From contig CAUVWY020000010.1 in the NCBI GenBank assembly GCA_963555775.3, forward strand, positions 1,302,001-1,366,000: a stretch of DNA of 64,000 nt, in the 5' to 3' direction. The translations under genes were made by a program, and so were the position numbers. Under the pieces are notes generated by a model, which saw only the letters and a program-made list of their open reading frames with translations, searched no databases and was not told the origin of the DNA. Shown here one piece after another: positions 44,503 to 55,583 of this stretch. Position 1 is the stretch's first letter. Every line of letters starts with the position of its first letter. This stretch comes from JAJEDW01 sp963555775. Lineage in GTDB: Bacteria > Acidobacteriota > Terriglobia > 20CM-2-55-15.

Positions 44503-47500
44503 CCGTCCCCGGTGACGCTGACGATCAGGGATGACGATGCGGCGCCGGCGGTGACGCTGAAGCTGACCCCAAGCTCGATCGGGGAGAACCGCGGGGTGAG
44601 CACGGTGACGGCGAGCCTGGATCGGGCGTCTGGCGCGGATACGACGGTGACGGTATCGGCCATGGCCGTGGCGCCGGCGGAATCGGACGACTTCATGCTG
44701 AGTACGAATCAGACCCTGACCATCGCGGCGGGCCGGACCGACAGCGCCGGGACGGTGACGGTACGGGCCGTGGACAACAACGTGGACGCGCCGAACAAGG
44801 AAGTGCGGGTGTCGGCGACGGCGGACAACAGCCACGGCGTGGCCGGAAATCCGTCCCCGGCGACGTTGACGATCACCGATGACGACGACGGGCCGGAGTT
44901 GACCCTGGCGGTCCGTCCATCGGCGATCGCGGAGGCGGGCGGGGTCTCGACAGTGACGGTTGAGAGCAACAACGGCGTGGCCTTCGCCCAGGATCAGCGG
45001 ATTGATCTCGCCTTTGCGGGCACGGCGGCGAAGGGCACGGACTACACGGTCGCGTTGGAACGGCTCACGCTTGCAGCGGGGCAAACCTCGGTCGACACCA
45101 CCGTCACCGCGGTGGACGACGCCATCGACGATGACGCCGAGACGGTCCTGGTCACGGCCCGTCATGGAGGCGGCGTCCTCGGCGCCGAGCGGACGATCAC
45201 GATCGACGATGACGACGACGCGCCGGTGATCCAGACAGCCTCCCCGATTCTGGTGGTGGAAAACGAGACGGCGGTGGCGACGCTCGAGGCGACGGACGCG
45301 GACCTCCCAGCGGAGGATCTGACCTGGCGGATCACGGGCGGCGCGGACCGGAACAGATTCAGGTTGACCTCGGACGGGGAACTCACTTTCAGGGCGGTGC
45401 CGGACTACGAGAACCCGAACGACAGCGACAGGAACGGCGACTACGAGGTGACGGTAGAGGTGAGCGACGGGTCCAACCCGGTGGAAGCCGTCGTCACGGT
45501 CCGGATCGAGGACGTGGACGATACCGCGCCGGAGCTTTCCTCGGCGACGGTGAACAGGGCCACGCTGACGTTGACCTATGGCGAGGCGCTGGACCCGAAT
45601 TCGAGACCGGCGGCGGGCGATTTCACGGTGTCGGGCGGCAATTCGGCGCGGACGGTCTCCAATGTCGCCGTGAGCGGGCGAGCGGTCACGCTGACCCTGA
45701 ATCCGGCCGTCAGCCATGGGGAGACCGGGATCCGGGTGCGCTACCTGCCGGGGGCGAACCCGATCCAGGACGCGGAGGGCAACGACGCATCGCGACTGAG
45801 CAACCAGCCGGTAACCAACAACACGGGGGACACGACGGCGCCGGCAGTGAGCCGGGTAGAAATCACCTCGCGTCCGGAGCGGAGCGCGACCTACGCGGCG
45901 GGGAAGGAAATCGCGGTCACGGTGACGTTCAGCGAAACGGTGGTGGTGACCGGGACGCCGCGGTTGACGCTGAATGTGGGTGGGATCGATCGAACCGCGG
46001 CTTTCCGCAGCGGGACAGGCGCGGCGGTGCGGTTCGCCTATGTGGTGGCCGATGGGGAGAGCGACAGCGACGGGGTGAGCATCGAGGCGAACAGCCTGAC
46101 GGGAACGATCCGGGACGGCGCGAACAACAACGCCCTGCTGACCCATGACGGATTGGCGGCCGATGCGAGGCACAAGGTGGATGGCGTCAAGCCCGCGCTG
46201 GTGGCCAACGGCGGCGCGGTGGTGAACGGGGCCACGCTGACGCTGACCTACGGCGAGGCGCTGGACGGAAGTTCGAGGCCGGTGGCGCTCGCCTTCACGG
46301 TGAATGTCGAAGGCGCCGAACGGAGGGTCTCCCGGGTCGCGGTGAGCGGAAGCGCGGTCACGCTGACGCTGGAACCGGAGGTGGGCGTCGGCCAGGGGGT
46401 GCGGCTCACCTACCGGGTGCCGGGAGCAAATCCGATCCAGGACGCCGTGGGCAACGACGCGAGGCCTCTTACGAACCGGACAGTGGAGAACAACACGCGG
46501 GATACGACGGCGCCACGGGTGAGCCGGGTGGCGATCACTTCAAATCCCGGCCCGGACGGGACCTACGCCGAAGAGGACGTCATTGAGGTAACGGTGACGT
46601 TCAGCGAGACGGTTCAGGTGGACACGACAAACGGGACGCCGGGGTTGGCCCTGAGGTTGGGCAGACAGACAAGACCCGCAACCTACGACCGCGGTTCAAA
46701 CAGCGACAGGCTGGTGTTCTCCTACATGGTGGCCGATGGCGACCTCGACACGGACGGGGTGAGCATTGCGGCCGGCCGCATCGCCCTGAACGGCGGGACG
46801 ATCAAGGATCTCGCGGACAATCCGGCGATACTTGTGTACGAGGCCGTTCCGCCCCAGCCCGGCCACACGGTGGATGGGGTCCGGCCGGAACTCCGGGGCG
46901 CGACGGTGAGCGGCGACACTTTGACGCTGACCTACCGCGAAGCGCTCGACGAGGACTCGACGCCTTCCGGGGGGGATCTTACGGTGGATGTCGCGGGCGC
47001 CGAGCGGCGGCTCGTCGAGGTTCTGGTGAATGGAAGCACGGTCACGCTGACGTTGGTATCGGAGGTGACGCCGGGCCAGACAGTGACGGTGAGCTACACC
47101 GCGGGGACGCGCCCGATCCGGGACGCGGCGGGCAACACGGCCGATGATCTGACCGAATACACGGTGGGCTCGCCGCCCCCGCCGCCCCCGCCTCCACCGC
47201 CCCGAACGGGTGGTGGCGGTGGCGGCGGTGGTGGCGGGGGCGGGCTTCAACGTCCGCCCAGCTATCCCGGGACCATACGGGCGGAGGGCGGCGATGGGGA
47301 GGTGACGCTGACATGGGATGCGCCGTCCAGCCAGGGCAGTTCCCGGATCGAGCATTACGAGTACCGCATCGACGGCGAGGGCGAGTGGATTTCGACCGGA
47401 TCGCCCGACCGCGCCCACACGATTACCGGCCTGGTCAACGGCCGGATCTACTTCTTCCATCTGCGCGCGGTGAGTGCGGCCGGCGCCGGCGCCCACCGCA

Positions 47501-47981
47501 TTTCGCCCGAGGCCACGCCGGTGGCGGACCTGGACTTTACCCACTTCGCCAATGGGGGGTTCGTGACCTCCACACTGGCGCTGGTGAATGCGGGCGCCTA
47601 TCCGGTCCGTCCCGCCATCTACTTCTACGATCAGGACGGCGATCCCATCGCCGCCCGGAGGGTGGTGGAACTCACTCCGGATCTGGAAGTGGGTGACGAC
47701 GGCGCCCTCCGGCCCCGCACGGTCATGAACCCCCTGGGCGAACTCACCATTGCCAGCCACGGCCGCGGGGGACAGCGGGCCGGATCGGTCACGGTGCGCG
47801 CGGCCAGTTCCATTGGCGGGGTCCTGCGTTTCGACATCCCCGGCTTCGGGGTCGCCGGGGTCGCCGACAGCCCGACGGTCCGGGATGCCCTCGTCCCGGT
47901 GCGGCGCCAAGCGATGGGCATCAACACGGGCGTGGCAGTCCGCAACCGGGGCACGGCCACTCTGACTCTGCGGTGCCGACT
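44503..47981 (+). pseudogene. Middle segment of the S8-protease giant exoprotein
   Basis: In frame with the 5' part once the IS is removed. Domains: Calx-beta repeats ('SSIGENRGVSTVTASLDRAS', 'PSAIAEAGGVSTVTVESNNG') to about 45210; a cadherin-like unit ('DADLPAEDLTWRITGGADRN'); then alternating SwmB-like units ('LTLTYGEALDPNSRPAAGDF', 'NPIQDAEGNDASRLS') and 'VTVTFSETV' units to 47165; a poly-Pro then poly-Gly linker (47172-47244); one FN3 ('YEYRIDGEGEWISTGSPDR'); and the first part of an HFANG module from 47530. It is cut at about 47981 by the IS200/IS605-type element. No frameshift lies within this segment, so interruption is by insertion only. The whole original protein would be roughly 2380 residues. 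Confidence 0.85.
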
Positions 47982-48562
47982 CAACCACCTTCGCCTAAAG
48001 GCGAAGGGTTGTGTGCCGACTGAAGTCGGCTAAAGGCCTCGCCACGCGACACAGGCTACTCGCTGATCTTAAAATCGTCGTCCTGGACTTCGGCACCCTG
48101 CATTTCAATATACCGGGCGATCACCTCATCGGTCACGTTGCCGCTCGTCGCCACAAAGTATCCCCGTGCCCACAGGTGCCGACCCCAGAACTCCTTCTGC
48201 AACACCCGAAAATCTCTCATCAGCCGATTGGATGTCTTCCCCTTGATCGCCTGCATCACTCGGCTCGGCGCTAACCGCGGCGGTACGCTCAACAGCAAAT
48301 GCACGTGCTCCGGCCGAACGTGCCCCTTCAATATCTCGATGTCGTTCGACCGGCAGATCTCACGCACCAACGCCCGCATCCGTTTGCCCACGTCTCCCCG
48401 CAACACCGGCTTCCGGTACTTCGTGATGAACACGAAGTGGTAGTGCAAACTGTAGGTCGTATGCGCTGCCTTCCGATAGCTCACCTCTCCACATCGTACC
48501 GCAAGCCTCCTGAAGGTTTCGCCTAAAGGCGAGGGATTTCACCCATCCCCGAGTGGGACATT
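47982..48562 (-). mobile_element. IS200/IS605-type element (tnpA only)
   Basis: Inserted in the HFANG module between 'LRCRL' and 'MRDGAVLEE'. Joining CGACT and AATGCGGG restores 'CRLMRD'. Subterminal hairpins expected for this family are present: CCTTCGCC-TAAA-GGCGAAGG (47988-48007), GCCGAC-TGAA-GTCGGC (48015-48030) and TCGCC-TAAA-GGCGA (48519-48532). No target duplication, as usual for HUH elements. Ends are placed by the restored frame and could be off by a few bases. Confidence 0.85.
48056..48484 (-). CDS. tnpA: IS200/IS605-family Y1 HUH transposase TnpA
   Basis: 142 residues from GTG 48484 with GGAGAG upstream. 'YSLHYHFVFITKYRKPVLRG' opens the fold. The HUH pair is in 'GHVRPEHVHLLLSVPPRLAP', 'IKGKTSNRLMRDF' and 'WARGYFVATSGNVTDEVI' follow, and the catalytic Tyr is in 'ARYIEMQG'. 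The enzyme cuts and joins single-stranded DNA at the hairpin ends. Length and motifs are normal, so it looks active. No tnpB lies next to it, which is the IS200 (not IS605) layout. Confidence 0.94.
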   Translation of the reverse strand: MSYRKAAHTTYSLHYHFVFITKYRKPVLRGDVGKRMRALVREICRSNDIEILKGHVRPEHVHLLLSVPPRLAPSRVMQAIKGKTSNRLMRDFRVLQKEFWGRHLWARGYFVATSGNVTDEVIARYIEMQGAEVQDDDFKISE

Positions 48563-49541
48563 AATGCGGGACGGCGCCGTGCTCGAAGAAGCCCCTATCC
48601 GGCTCCGGGCCAACGGCCAGGACGCCCGCTTCATCGACGCGATATTCCCGACGCCGATACGTCGGATTTCACCGGGTCGGTGCGATGCACCGCGCCTGAG
48701 GCGGGGCGCTTCTCGGCGGTGGCCTTCGAACTGGATGCCGTCAACCGGATCTTCACCACCCTGCCCGTCGTGCCCGTGCCGGCGGTCCCGGTGCAGGCGC
48801 AGGCACAAGAGGAAGAACAGGATCAGGAGCCAGAGCAGGAACCGGAGCCCGCACGCCTGGACTTCACGCCACTTCGCCAATGGAGGGGACATCGTCTCCG
48901 ATCTGGTGCTGGTGAATCCGGGCGCCAATCCCATCCGTCCGGCCATCTATTTTTACGACCAGACCGGCGCCCCGATCACCGCCGAGTCGCTGGTGGATAT
49001 CACCGAAGATCTGGAGGTGGGCGACGACGGCGCCCTGAGTCCACGGATGGCCATGAACCCGCTGGGAGAACTCACGATCTCGACCCACGGCCGCGGGGGG
49101 CAGGTCGTCGGGTCGGTCGCCGTCGCGGCCGAGGGTCCCATCGGCGGGGTCCTGCGCTTCGACATCCCCGCCCTCGGGGTCGCCGGGGTCGGCGACAGTC
49201 CGCCGGTCCGGGATGCCCTGGTCCCGGTGCGCCGCTTGGAGGGCGGAATCAACACGGGCGTCGCGCTCCACAACCGGGGTACGACTGCCCTCCTCGTGCG
49301 GTGCCGATTGATGCGGGACGGCGCCGTGCTCGACGAAACCGTCATCCCGCTAGCGGCCAACGGCCAAGACGCCCGGTTCATCGACCAGGTCTTCCCCACC
49401 GCCGACACGTCGGACTTCGTGGGGTCGGTGCGGTGCCTGACGCCCGAGCCGGGACTCTTCTCGGCGGTGGCCTTCGAACTTGATGGCGTCGACCGGATCT
49501 TCACGACACTGCCGGTAGTTCCGGTGGTGGAGGTGCCCTGA
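48563..49541 (+). pseudogene. 3' segment of the S8-protease giant exoprotein, with two frameshifts
   Basis: Starts with the second half of the HFANG module ('MRDGAVLEEAPIRLRANGQD'), loses frame at about 48650 ('IFPTPIRRIS' instead of 'IFPDADTSDF'), and regains it at about 48866, where ACGCC should be ACGC. A Glu-rich linker ('EEEQDQEPEQEPEP', in the shifted frame) precedes a complete last HFANG module (48868-49536: 'HFANGGDIVSDLVLVNPGAN', 'RIFTTLPVVPVVEVP'). The stop is the natural end. The two frameshifts are single-base and cancel each other. Confidence 0.82.
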
Positions 49542-49846
49542 CTTCGGACAAAGCGCCCCCATCATGATGTTCGTCCCCCGTGTAACGAACACCACACAAC
49601 AACGGCTGCGTGGACCCAGTCGGACGATTTTCCCAGGGCGTGGGATTCGATCTGAGCGGCGATCTCCGCCGCGCCCGATCCGCAATACCTCCGAAACCGG
49701 CCTGAATCGGCGATCCTCAGTGACTACATGTAGGGGTTTTGCGCGGCCGCGCCGCCGTGCGCAAAATGTTGGGGGCGGCTGGCTCCCAGGGGCGTTAGGT
49801 CGACAAGTTCCCGGTTCCGGCCGCGACGGTTGTTCCCGGCTTCGGG
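49542..49846. other. Intergenic stretch without a recognisable gene
   Basis: About 305 bases. A reading frame open from 49799 runs into the regulator below but begins right after a TAG. Nothing else is convincing. Confidence 0.4.
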
Positions 49847-50167
49847 TTGAGGCTGCCGGCGGTGCGCGAAGCGCTGCTGGGCAGCTCGTTCCACGTCGAG
49901 GGCGGGGCTCGGCAAGCCGAGGGTAGTGGCACGCCATGGGCGGGCGTGGGGCGAGGGGGCGACGACCCCGTTTCGACGCTGACGCGGGCGGAGAGCCAAG
50001 TGGCGGTCTGGTTGGCGGAAGGCAAGAGCGTACGCAACATAGCCCGGGCCTCGGGTCTCACGACAAACACCCTCTATTGGCACCTGCAGCAGATCTACCA
50101 GAAAAAGTCCATCTCCCGGCAGGTGGACCTGGTGCGGTTGGTGCTGTCGGTCGCCGAGTTCGGGTAA
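49847..50167 (+). CDS. LuxR-type (GerE) helix-turn-helix protein, N-terminus probably lost
   Basis: 106 residues, of which the last 60 are a GerE helix-turn-helix: 'LTRAESQVAVWLAEGKSVRN', 'IARASGLTTNTLYWHLQQIY' and 'KKSISRQVDLVRLVLSVAEF'. The preceding residues ('RLPAVREALLGSSFHVEG') show no receiver or autoinducer domain, and the frame is closed by TAG at about 49796-49798, so no full-length LuxR regulator fits. It may be a DNA-binding stump of a larger regulator or a minimal HTH protein. It lies between two giant exoprotein genes and could once have regulated them. Confidence 0.7.
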   Translation: MRLPAVREALLGSSFHVEGGARQAEGSGTPWAGVGRGGDDPVSTLTRAESQVAVWLAEGKSVRNIARASGLTTNTLYWHLQQIYQKKSISRQVDLVRLVLSVAEFG

Positions 50168-50547
50168 CCGCGGCGCTGCCGGCGTCCTGGCTGGGCGGCC
50201 CGGTTGCCGGCCGCTTTCTTTTTTTCAAAATCGACCCCAATTTCTTCAAAACCTACCAATTCTGCAGTGACAAAAGTGGCACATCTGCAGTATTAATGCT
50301 TTGCCTTAATAACCTGCCAGCGACGGTTCCCGGTCGCAACGGCACGGTGGAAGGAAAAAGTCGTGGACCGCTCGATAAAAGAATTGCCATCCAACGGGCG
50401 TGTTAGCTTGGCTATCAGAGCCGAGCACCGAGCATCGTACCCATTGCCTGAATCTTCGATCCGCCCCACTCAAACAATCAGGCACCGCACTCCCTCCGTC
50501 AAGACCTTCCGAACGGCCCCGCCCGTCTGCCTGGGTGGTGTGACGCC
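50168..50547. other. Intergenic stretch upstream of the second giant exoprotein
   Basis: About 380 bases, AT-richer around 50210-50330 (several T and A runs), likely holding the promoter of the next gene. No reading frame or repeat of note. Confidence 0.45.
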
Positions 50548-53500
50548 ATGCGCCGGAAGGATCACCGACGCTATCAGGGGCGCTTCACCCGTCTCGCAAG
50601 CCTTGCCCGTTCCTTGCCTGCACCCGCGGCGGCGGGGTTGCTGGCGGTGCTCGCTGTGCCGTTGGTGATCATGCCGCTGCCGGCACAGGCACAGGGCACC
50701 GCGCAATCAGCCACCTACAGGGTGACATTCGAAGGCAAATTCACCGCAAGCGCCCCTGGCAAGCGGGGTATCGGTCCCATCGGGTGAGCATTTCACGGCC
50801 TTGATCGGCGCTGTACACAATGGCAGCGTAACCTTCTGGAGCAGTGGGCGTACGGCCAGCGCGGGGGATCGAGAGTATGGCGGAAGTTGGGGGAACGAGC
50901 GCCCTCAAGTCCGAGATTAACGCCAGCCCGCATGCTCTCGCCGTCATCGAGAAGAGTCTCCCGAGCGGCGGGACGCCCACGGCCACGGTGGACATCACGC
51001 TCACCACCGACCACCCTCTGGTCACCCTGACCTCGATGGTCGCTCCCAGTCCGGACTGGTTTGTCGGCGTCTCCGGGCTGTCCCTCCGCAATGCCGCCGA
51101 TGACGGCTGGCAGCCATCCCTCACCGTGGACCTGTTTCCCTACGACGCCGGGACCGAGGATGGAACCGAATTCTCGCTGAACAATGCCGCGACCTCGCCG
51201 CAGGGAACCATCACCAGCATCAAGGGGATGGGCAAATTCTCGAACCGAGCGGATCGCAACCCTCACCTTCACTCGCCAGTCGGTCACTACCGCGCCCTCC
51301 TTCACCAGCGACACCAGCTTCGAGGCCGATGAGAACCAGACGGCGGCCGGCAGGGTGGCCGCCGCGGGACCCGGACAGAGGGCGACGGGGTTACCTATGC
51401 GATCACCGGCGGCGCAGACACATCGAAGTTCAATATCGGCGAAACGACGGGCGTGCTGACCTTTCCAGGTCCCGCCGAACTACGAGAGTGCGGCGGATGT
51501 CGCCAGCACGGATCCCCCGAACGACGCGGGGAACAACGAGTACATCGTGACCGTGACGGCGACCGGTGGCACGGGCGATCGGGCGATGACGGCAGAGCAG
51601 ACGATCGCCGTCACCGTGCGCAACCTCGACGAAGCCGGAACGATAAGCTTCTCCCAGGGCGGGACTCGAATCACGGCGGTGTTGAGCGATCCGGACGGCG
51701 GTGTGAACGGCGGGACCTGGCAATGGGCCAGGCCTTCGGACCGGAACACGGGATGGATGAACATCGGCAGCGCCACATCGGCCAGTTACACGCCGGCCAG
51801 TGGCGACCAGGGCATGTACTTGCGGGCCACGGCGTCCTACAACGACGCGCAGGCTTCCGGCAAGCAGGCGTATGGAATAAGCACCACCAAGATTGCGCCG
51901 CCCAATCTCCGGGTCGCCACCCTCGTCTCCGGCCTGTCCATCCCCTGGGACATCGCCTTCACTCCCGATGGGGACGATGCTGTTCACCCAGCGGGCGGGC
52001 GTGTTGAGCAGTCGACTCGCCGACGGCACGGTCCAGACCATCGACGCCGAGTTCGGTGACTTGTTCGCCAGGGGAGAGACCGGGTTGATGGGGATCGTCG
52101 TCGATCCCGCCTTTGTCTTCAACCGGCGGTTCTACACCTGCCAGGGCCACACCGGTCCCGAGATACAGGTGATCGCCTGGAGCATCAATGCCGCCTACAC
52201 CCAGGCCACGCGAGTCGACGATCCCCTTGTCGGAGGCATGCCCGCCTCCAGCGGCCGCCACGGCGGCTGCCGGCTGCGCTTCGGGCCGAGGGCTTTCTTT
52301 GGATCGCGACCGGCGACGCGGCATCGGGGACGGTCCCGCAGGATCTGACCTCGCTCGGAGGGAAGGTCCTGCGGGTCGACGCATCCACGGGCGCCGGGGC
52401 GCCGACCAACCCATTCGCTCTATCACGGGTCTACACCTATGGCCACAGGAACGTGCAGGGCCTGGCTCTCCGCCCAGGCACGAGCCAGATGTGGTCGGTG
52501 GAGCACGGTCCGTCGGTTGACGACGAGATCAACCGCCTGGTTGCAGGCCGCAACTACGGCTGGGATCCAGTGCCCGGCTACAACGAACGGGTCCCCATGA
52601 CCGACTTGGTGGAGTACCCGGACGCCGTGGAGGCCAAATGGTCGTCGGGGTCCCCGACCCTGGCCACCAGCGGCGCGATCTTCCTCGAGGGCAACCAGTG
52701 GGGCGTCTGGGAGGGACGACTGGCGGTGGCCACGCTCGCGGACAGCAAGCTGCGCCTCTTCGAGTTCACCCCGGACGGGGCCTTTGTGAGTCAGGTTGTC
52801 GTCGCCGAGCTCGACGGCGCTTTCGGCCGGCTGCGGACCCCGATGATGGGCCCCGACGGAGCCCTGTATGTTTCGACCTCAAATGGCGGCAGCAGCGACC
52901 GAATACTCCGGATCGCGCCATCCCCACCACCCCCTCCTCCGCCGCCTCCTCCTCCGCCGCCTCCTCCTCCCCCACCTCCACCGCCCGTCACGGGTGGCGG
53001 AGGTGGGGGAGGAGGGGGTGGCGGGCTTGAACGGCCGCCCAGTTATCCCGGAAACCATTCGGGCGGAGGGCGGCGATGGGGAGGTGACGCTACGATGGAG
53101 AGGCGCCGTCCAGCCAGGGCAGTTCCCGGATTCTGTATTACGAGTACCGGGATTGACGGCGAGGGCGAGTGGATTTCGACCGGATCGACCGACCGCATCC
53201 ACACCATTACCGGTCTGATCAACGGCCGGACCTACGTCGTCCCATCTCCGCGCCGTGAGCACGGCGGGCGCCGGCGCCCACCGCATTTCGCCCGAGGCCA
53301 CGCCGGTGGCGGACCTGGACTTTACCCACTTCGCTAATGGGGGGTTCGTCACATCCACGCTGGCCCTGGTGAACGCGGGGGCTTATCCGGTCCGTCCCGC
53401 CATCTACTTCTACGATCAGGACGGCGATCCCATCGCCGCCACGGTCCCTGGTGAGCCTGACCCCGGATCTGGAAGTGGGTGACGACGGCGGCCTCCGGCC

Positions 53501-54748
53501 CCGGACGGTCATGAACCCCCTGGGCGAACTCACCATCGCCACCCACGGCCGCGGGGGACAGCGGGCCGGATCGGTCACGGTGAGCGCGGCCAGTTCCATC
53601 GGCGGGGTTCTGCGCTTCGACATTCCGGGCTTCGGCGTGGCCGGGGTCGGCGACAGTCCGACAATCCGGGATGCCCTCGTCCCGGTGCGCCGGCAGGCCG
53701 TGGGAGTCAACACGGGGGTGGCGGTCCGAAACCGGGGAACAGCCACTCTGACCCTGCGGTGCCGATTGATGCGGGACGGCGCCGTGCTCGAAGAAGCCGC
53801 TATCCCGGCTCAGTGCCAACGGCCAGGACGCCCGGTTCATCGACGCGATATTCCCCGTCGCCGACACATCGGACTTCACCGGATCGGTGCCGGTGCACCG
53901 CGCCCGACCGGGGCGCTTTTCGGCGGTGGCCTTCGAACTGGATGGGGTAAACCGGATCTTCACCACCCTGCCCGTCGTGCCCGTTCCGGCCGTCCCGGAG
54001 CAGGAGCAGGAACAAGAGGAAGGACAGGATCCGGAGCCAGATCAGGAACCGGAGCCCGCGCGCCTGGACTTCACGCACTTTGCCAATGGAGGGGACATCG
54101 TCTCTGAACTGGTGCTGGTGAATCCGGGCGCCGATCCCGTCCATCCGTCCATCTATTTTTACGACCAGGCCGGCGACCCCATCGCCGCCGAATCGCTGGT
54201 GGATATCACCGAAGAGTTGGAGGTGGGCGACGATGGCGCCCTGAGTCCACGGACGGCCATCAACCCGCTGGGAGAACTCACCATCGCGACCGACGGCCGC
54301 GGGGGGCAGGTCTCCGGATCGGTCGCCGTCGTGGCCGAGGGTCCCATCGGCGGGGTCCTGCGCTTCGACATCCCCCGCCTCGGGGTCGCCGGGGTCGGCG
54401 ACAGTCCCCCGGTCCGGGATGCCCTGGTCCCGGTGCGCCGCCAGGATGGCGGCATCAACACGGGCGTCGCGATCCACAACCGGGGCACGACCGCCCTTCT
54501 GGTGCGGTGCCGGCTGATGCGGGACGGCGCCGTGCTCGAAGAGACGATGATCCCGCTTGCGGCCAACGGCCAGGATTCCCGGTTCATCGACCAGGTGTTC
54601 CCCACCGCCGATACCTCGGACTTCGCCGGGTCGGTGCGATGCATGACGCCCGAACCGGGACTCTTCTCGGCGGTGGCCTTCGAACTGGATGGCGTCAACC
54701 GGATCTTCACCACCCTGCCCCGTCGTGCCCGTGGTCGAGGTGCCCTGA
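50548..54748 (+). pseudogene. Second giant exoprotein: Spondin_N, cadherin, PQQ sugar dehydrogenase, FN3, two HFANG modules; many frameshifts
   Basis: Start ATG 50548 with a long signal peptide ending 'PLPAQAQ'. Read across frames: Spondin_N domain ('YRVTFEGKFTASA', 'FTALIGAVHNGSVTFWSSG', 'SPDWFVGVSGLSLRNAADDG', 50690-51260); cadherin-like ('FEADENQTAAGRV' to 51600); an Ig-like unit ('TWQWARPSDRNTGWMNIGS'); PQQ-type sugar dehydrogenase ('IPWDIAFTPDG', 'LGGKVLRVDASTGAGAPTNP', 'YGHRNVQGLALRPG', 'GRNYGWDPVPGYNERVPMTD', 51900-52915); poly-Pro/poly-Gly linker (52921-53027); FN3; HFANG modules at 53318-53990 and 54066-54745. About a dozen single-base shifts interrupt it, e.g. near 50770, 51240, 51370, 51470, 51968, 52280, 53060, 53245, 53445, 53808, 53888 and 54720. 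True end is TGA 54746. Confidence 0.8.
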
Positions 54749-54808
54749 CTTCCCGAGATAGCGTACGACGGGCAGGGCCAAGACCGGGACAACTGGACAA
54801 CGGACAAA

Positions 54809-54826
54809 GCGCTCCGTAAGGAGCGC
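54809..54826. terminator. Hairpin after the second exoprotein gene
   Basis: GCGCTCC-GTAA-GGAGCGC is a perfect 7-bp stem with a tetraloop, 60 bases past the stop. There is no T-run, so at best a weak terminator. Confidence 0.45.
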
Positions 54827-54870
54827 GTCAAGGGCGACAGCCCGTACGTATGCGCTTCGCCTGACGGCCT

Positions 54871-55583
54871 TTACGCTGGCGCGGGAAGAGCGGGCGACGA
54901 GAAGGTCATCTCGGTAATGGCCTTGATGCTTCGGGCTCCATACCGGAAAGGAATAACGAGGCGAAGCGGCGCGCCGTGCCGTGGCGCGATCGGTTCGTCA
55001 TTCATCATCCATGCGAGCATCACCTGGGGGTGTCGAAGCGTCTCCAGCGATTCGTCCGCATAGCGCCCGTCCGAGCCAAGGACCCGGCAATAAATGCACT
55101 TCGGGCAAGAGGCCCAGAATGTCGGCAAAGTCCGAGAAACGGACGCCGGTCCATTTGACGATCCCGCGAGGGTTCGGCGCTCCGCATTGCAGGAGAAAAG
55201 TCCCGGACACCCGTGGCAGCGGCTCCAGATCCGAAAACCGCAGTGTGCCGCCCAGTCGGGCCATGCCGCGGGTATCGACCCTTATTGCCATCCGCGTGTA
55301 GTCGAACTCGATTTCAGGGGCCTCACGGTCCGGGGTCCGCCACATGAGCGGGTCCGTGATGGGGCCGGCATCGCTTTCGGGGTGTTCGGGCGCCGAGCCA
55401 TCCGCATTGAGTGGAAGGGGCGCGGGAAAGCCTTCCCGCCTCGGTCGTTCCACCAACTGGTCGGGCCAGTCGTCCTGGACTCGAGCTTCCGCCGCCAGAA
55501 TTTCGGGCCTGACGACCCCCAGCGGACAGCCCCGCCAGTGTCGAGCCCGAGATTGCGATTGCCTTACGTCGTGAGATCACCAT
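54871..55583 (-). pseudogene. Sulfite-oxidase-like molybdopterin protein, Tat signal, two frameshifts
   Basis: ATG 55583 follows AGGAGG. Tat signal 'VISRRKAIAISGSTLAGLSAG'-type (twin Arg at residues 5-6). One frameshift at a five-base C/G run (55516-55520) leads into 'LVERPRREGFPAPLPLN' and the molybdopterin domain with the Mo-ligand Cys in 'GTFLLQCGAPNPRGIVKWTG'. A second shift at the A-run 55092-55094 leads into 'CIYCRVLGSDGRYADESLET', 'MMNDEPIAPRHGAPLRLVIP' and 'YGARSIKAITEMTF', the normal family end. Both shifts are one base. Repaired, it would be about 235 residues, a periplasmic Mo-enzyme. Either a recent pseudogene or sequence error. Confidence 0.83.

Noticed and set aside
44485..46173. 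562-codon minus-strand ORF, Arg/His-rich
   Set aside because: Shadow of the Calx-beta/SwmB segment of the giant exoprotein.
26396..55583. Prophage
   Set aside because: No capsid, portal, terminase, tail or lysis genes are visible; mobile genes are of plasmid and IS types.
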